Positions 6,563 to 8,375 of a DNA stretch of 8,375 nucleotides are shown here, one piece after another. Both the position numbers and the translations under genes were made by a program. The first letter of the stretch is position 1. Each line of letters starts with the position of its first letter. The stretch comes from Akkermansia muciniphila (lineage in GTDB: Bacteria > Verrucomicrobiota > Verrucomicrobiia > Limisphaerales > SXTU01). A model generated the notes under the pieces. It saw only the letters and a list, made by a program, of their open reading frames with translations. It ran no database searches and was not told the DNA's origin. Location of the stretch: assembly GCA_945872195.1 (NCBI GenBank), contig CAMBZO010000095.1, forward strand, positions 1 to 8,375, read 5' to 3'.

Positions 6563-7944
6563 TTTAATTTCACCGGCACACTGCCTTCCCGGAAGCCGGC
6601 GAAGCTCCCGCGCTTGGGCGGCGCGATGACGTTCAGCCGTGCAATGTCGCCGGACCGCTTCGCGTGCAACGCGCGGCCCAGTTCCACGAGGTCGCCTGCG
6701 GGCTGGTTGTCCACACCCCGGAGAACGAAGAAATTTTCCAGCTTGGCCTCGGCAGCGGGCGAATCCTTGTCCACGTCCGTCACCACGAATCCGCCGAAGA
6801 ATGGAAAGCCCATCTTCGCCGCCAGCTCGCGGGTCAGCTCCTGCACGTGCAGCCCGAGCTTCTGCCGCACCAGCTCGGCGTTGAAGAAGTCGCGCTCCGG
6901 CGTGAGGCGCACGGACAAGGTTTGCTGCGCGTTTGCGCGGCGAATCAGGAAGGACACCGGCTTGTCCGAACCTGCGGCGTTCAGCTCGCGCATGAAGTCG
7001 ATGAAGTTGCGCGGGGTCTTGCCGGCGACTTGAAGAATAGTGTCGCCCACGCGCAAGCCGCCCTTGCCCGCCGGGCTGGCAACTTCGACGGCAGTGATTT
7101 CGAGCAAGCTCGCGCCGGAGCGCACGCGCGCGCCGAACCACAGCGCCTTCGTCCCCTCGGGCGTGAAGTAGCGCGAGATCGATTCGTTGACGCGCTTGAT
7201 GGGGATGGCGAAGCCAATGCCCTGTCCTTCGCGATAGACGGCGACGTTCAGGCCGATGAGCTCGCCGCGCAGGTTGATGAGCGGGCCGCCGGAGTTGCCG
7301 GGGTTGATGGCGGCATCCGTCTGCAACCAATCGGCGACATCGAGCGGGCTGTCCTCTCGAGCGGGGCGACGGGATTTGGAGCTGAGAATGCCCTTGCTCA
7401 CGGAGCCGCCGAGGCCGAAGGGATTTCCCAGCGTGATGACCGTCTCGCCGAGCAGGAGGTCATCGTCCGCCGCGAAGCGCACGGGCGTGAACTTGTCGCC
7501 TTCCTTGGACTTGATGCGGAGCAGCGCCACGTCGGTCTTGGTCGCGCCCGTGACGCGCTCGGCTTCCAGCTCGCGGCCGTCCATGAGCTTGACCCAGATG
7601 CGGTTCGCGCCCTTGACGACGTGTTCGTTGGTCAGCACGTAGCCGCTTTCATCCATGATGACGCCGGAACCGACGCTGGAGGGGACTTCCTCCAGCTGCG
7701 GGCGCACGCGGTAGCCGAAGAACTCCGCGCGCCACCGGAAAAGCGGATCCGTGCTATCCACAACGGCGGTGGTCGCGATGTTGACGACGCTGGGCATGAC
7801 GCGCTCGACGGCGGCGACGGTGGTGTCGCGGCGCACGTCGGCAGGCTGCGCGTGTGCTGCCAGCATCAGGACCGCAGCGCAGCCAGCCAAAGCGGTGCCC
7901 AGCGCGCGACGGCGCGAGTTCAACGATGGCTGGATGATGTTCAT
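6559..7944 (-). CDS. htrA: HtrA/DegP-type serine protease with two PDZ domains (S1C family)
   Basis: This 461-residue exported protease probably degrades or refolds damaged envelope proteins. An export signal covers about residues 1-32: a basic SRRR stretch (10-13), a hydrophobic core and a likely cut after AHA (30-32). The trypsin-like domain spans about 40-260 with the catalytic triad visible: His108 in TNEHVV, Asp138 in KTDVALL, Ser218 in GNSGGP. PDZ1 lies at about 265-350 and PDZ2 at about 355-455, with GGLRVGDTIL (295-304) being the typical PDZ1 strand. ATG 7944 is chosen because it places the signal peptide at the N-terminus. An in-frame ATG at 8091 would add 49 residues unlike any signal sequence. 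No Shine-Dalgarno sequence precedes it. An alternative lipobox LAGC (19-22) sits in the signal. Its stop overlaps the ABC ATPase start, tying it to the transporter operon. Family identity is certain; the exact paralogue type (DegP, DegQ or other) is not. Confidence 0.95.
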   Translation of the reverse strand: MNIIQPSLNSRRRALGTALAGCAAVLMLAAHAQPADVRRDTTVAAVERVMPSVVNIATTAVVDSTDPLFRWRAEFFGYRVRPQLEEVPSSVGSGVIMDESGYVLTNEHVVKGANRIWVKLMDGRELEAERVTGATKTDVALLRIKSKEGDKFTPVRFAADDDLLLGETVITLGNPFGLGGSVSKGILSSKSRRPAREDSPLDVADWLQTDAAINPGNSGGPLINLRGELIGLNVAVYREGQGIGFAIPIKRVNESISRYFTPEGTKALWFGARVRSGASLLEITAVEVASPAGKGGLRVGDTILQVAGKTPRNFIDFMRELNAAGSDKPVSFLIRRANAQQTLSVRLTPERDFFNAELVRQKLGLHVQELTRELAAKMGFPFFGGFVVTDVDKDSPAAEAKLENFFVLRGVDNQPAGDLVELGRALHAKRSGDIARLNVIAPPKRGSFAGFREGSVPVKLK

Positions 7945-7960
7945 GCAGTTACGGACAGTG

Positions 7961-7973
7961 CAGCCCCCGGCTG
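7961..7973 (-). promoter_or_regulatory. Small GC hairpin in the leader of the HtrA-type gene
   Basis: On the minus strand a perfect 5-bp stem CAGCC/GGCTG closes a GGG loop, ending 16 nt before the protease ATG. It could influence initiation in a leader that lacks a Shine-Dalgarno sequence. A stem this short occurs often by chance in GC-rich DNA, so no function is claimed. Confidence 0.2.
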
Positions 7974-8116
7974 GTTCAAACGGCAACCCTGCGACGGTCG
8001 AACGGGTCGGGCGGATACGCGCGAGATTCTTTGCGAACGCCGGGGAGAAAGCAATGGAACAGGCGCGCGGATCTTCGCGCCCGCAGGACATGCTTCCGCG
8101 AATTCCTGCGTCGGCT

Positions 8117-8134
8117 GCGGACGTGGGCGTCCAC
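8117..8134 (-). terminator. GC-rich hairpin after the DUF1501 stop, weak terminator candidate
   Basis: Read on the minus strand, GTGGACG pairs with CGTCCGC (seven pairs, one of them G-U) around the loop CCCA, starting 11 nt after the TGA. Position and stability suit a transcription end. No T-tract follows, so it is not a canonical intrinsic terminator and could act only as a 3' stabilising or Rho-assisted structure. Confidence 0.3.
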
Positions 8135-8145
8135 GCTCCAATCCC

Positions 8146-8375
8146 TCACCCCGTGATCCGCCGATAAATCTCGCCCTCGTTCATCGTCGCGCGCTCGGGG
8201 CGGCCTTTGTAGCTGTAAACGAGCTGCTCGTGGTTGATGCCAAGCAAATGGAGAATCGTCGCGTGCAGGTCGTGGACGTGCAGCCGGTCCTCGACGGCAT
8301 GCAGGCCGAACTCGTCCGTCGTGCCGATGACTTGGCCACCCTTCACCCCGCCCCCGGCCATCCACATCGTGAAGC
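8146..8375 (-). CDS. DUF1501 domain-containing (sulfatase-like) protein, C-terminal fragment
   Basis: Only the last 75 residues are inside the window; the start lies beyond position 8375. The fragment begins FTMWMAGGGVKGG, continues through a TDEFGLHAVED segment and a short HDLHATILHLLGI helix, and ends near EGEIYRRITG. This is the usual end of DUF1501 proteins, relatives of the alkaline phosphatase/sulfatase superfamily. They are very abundant in Planctomycetota and Verrucomicrobiota and are usually encoded beside a DUF1553/DUF1549 partner with a cytochrome-like domain. That partner would lie outside the window. Their substrate is not firmly known; a role in polysaccharide-related metabolism is often proposed. 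The 201-nt gap and hairpin after it suggest it is not part of the protease-transporter operon. Family identity is strong from the motifs. Confidence 0.92.
   Translation of the reverse strand, partial: FTMWMAGGGVKGGQVIGTTDEFGLHAVEDRLHVHDLHATILHLLGINHEQLVYSYKGRPERATMNEGEIYRRITG

Larger units (their letters stand above)
7945..8145. other. 201-nt gap between DUF1501 gene and protease gene, probable operon promoter region
   Basis: This is the longest non-coding stretch in the window and the most likely place for the promoter of the protease-transporter operon. I could not identify a convincing -35/-10 pair. The best minus-strand candidate, TTGCTT then 17 nt then AAGAAT (8055-8027), matches the sigma-70 consensus poorly. 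There is no recognisable extracytoplasmic sigma-factor site. The stretch also holds two GC-rich hairpins, one after the DUF1501 stop and one before the protease start. Confidence 0.4.

Noticed and set aside
6563..7330. An upstream ATG extension of the ABC ATPase frame, giving 577 residues
   Set aside because: The extra N-terminus overlaps the protease domain in another frame and is Arg/Ala-rich without motifs. The ATPase begins normally at 6562.
8027..8055. A sigma-70-like promoter, TTGCTT and AAGAAT with a 17-nt spacer
   Set aside because: Both boxes match poorly, and such matches are expected by chance in 200 nt. It is noted only as the best candidate in the region.
7945..8091. A 49-residue N-terminal extension of the HtrA protease
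   Set aside because: It would bury the signal peptide inside the protein and has no conserved feature; ATG 7944 gives a normal exported protease.

Overview
The window is one high-GC bacterial segment in which every supported gene lies on the minus strand, so transcription runs from the high coordinates towards position 1. The phylum is an inference. The right-hand end holds the tail of a DUF1501 protein, a family greatly expanded in Planctomycetota and Verrucomicrobiota. Clear Shine-Dalgarno sequences are scarce, two genes start with GTG, and one intergenic gap carries a degenerate heptamer repeat. Together these fit a Verrucomicrobiota-type (PVC superphylum) genome, but no marker gene settles it.

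Layout in transcription order: (1) 8375-8146, last 75 codons of a DUF1501 (sulfatase-like) protein; (2) 8145-7945, a 201-nt gap with a GC-rich hairpin just after the DUF1501 stop and a second small hairpin in front of the next gene; (3) 7944-6559, an exported HtrA/DegP-type serine protease with two PDZ domains; (4) 6562-5597, a GldA-like ABC ATPase whose start overlaps the protease stop as ATGA; (5) 5587-4835, a six-helix GldF-like ABC-2 permease, 9 nt downstream; (6) 4834-4760, a 75-nt gap with five tandem heptamers; (7) 4759-3278, a GldG-like membrane-anchored extracytoplasmic protein; (8) 3267-1453, a four-module DUF4340 protein with a GTG start; (9) 1452-1379, a 74-nt gap without recognisable signals; (10) 1378-1, the N-terminal 459 codons of a membrane-anchored, beta-rich AsmA/TamB-like protein. 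This last gene starts at GTG and leaves the window without a stop.

Genes 3-5, 7, 8 and possibly 10 look like one co-transcribed unit. ATPase, ABC-2 permease, GldG-family protein and DUF4340 protein form a recurrent bacterial gene set related to the Bacteroidota Gld transporter. Its substrate is unknown and nothing here implies gliding. The predicted architecture is a cytoplasmic ATPase, a membrane permease and two large single-side extracytoplasmic subunits. An HtrA protease is coupled at the front and an AsmA-like protein follows at the back. The protease and the AsmA-like protein are the less expected parts and make an envelope-maintenance or envelope-transport role a reasonable, untested hypothesis.

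No RNA genes, insertion sequences, CRISPR arrays or phage genes were seen. Long open frames on the plus strand are antisense shadows of these GC-rich genes.
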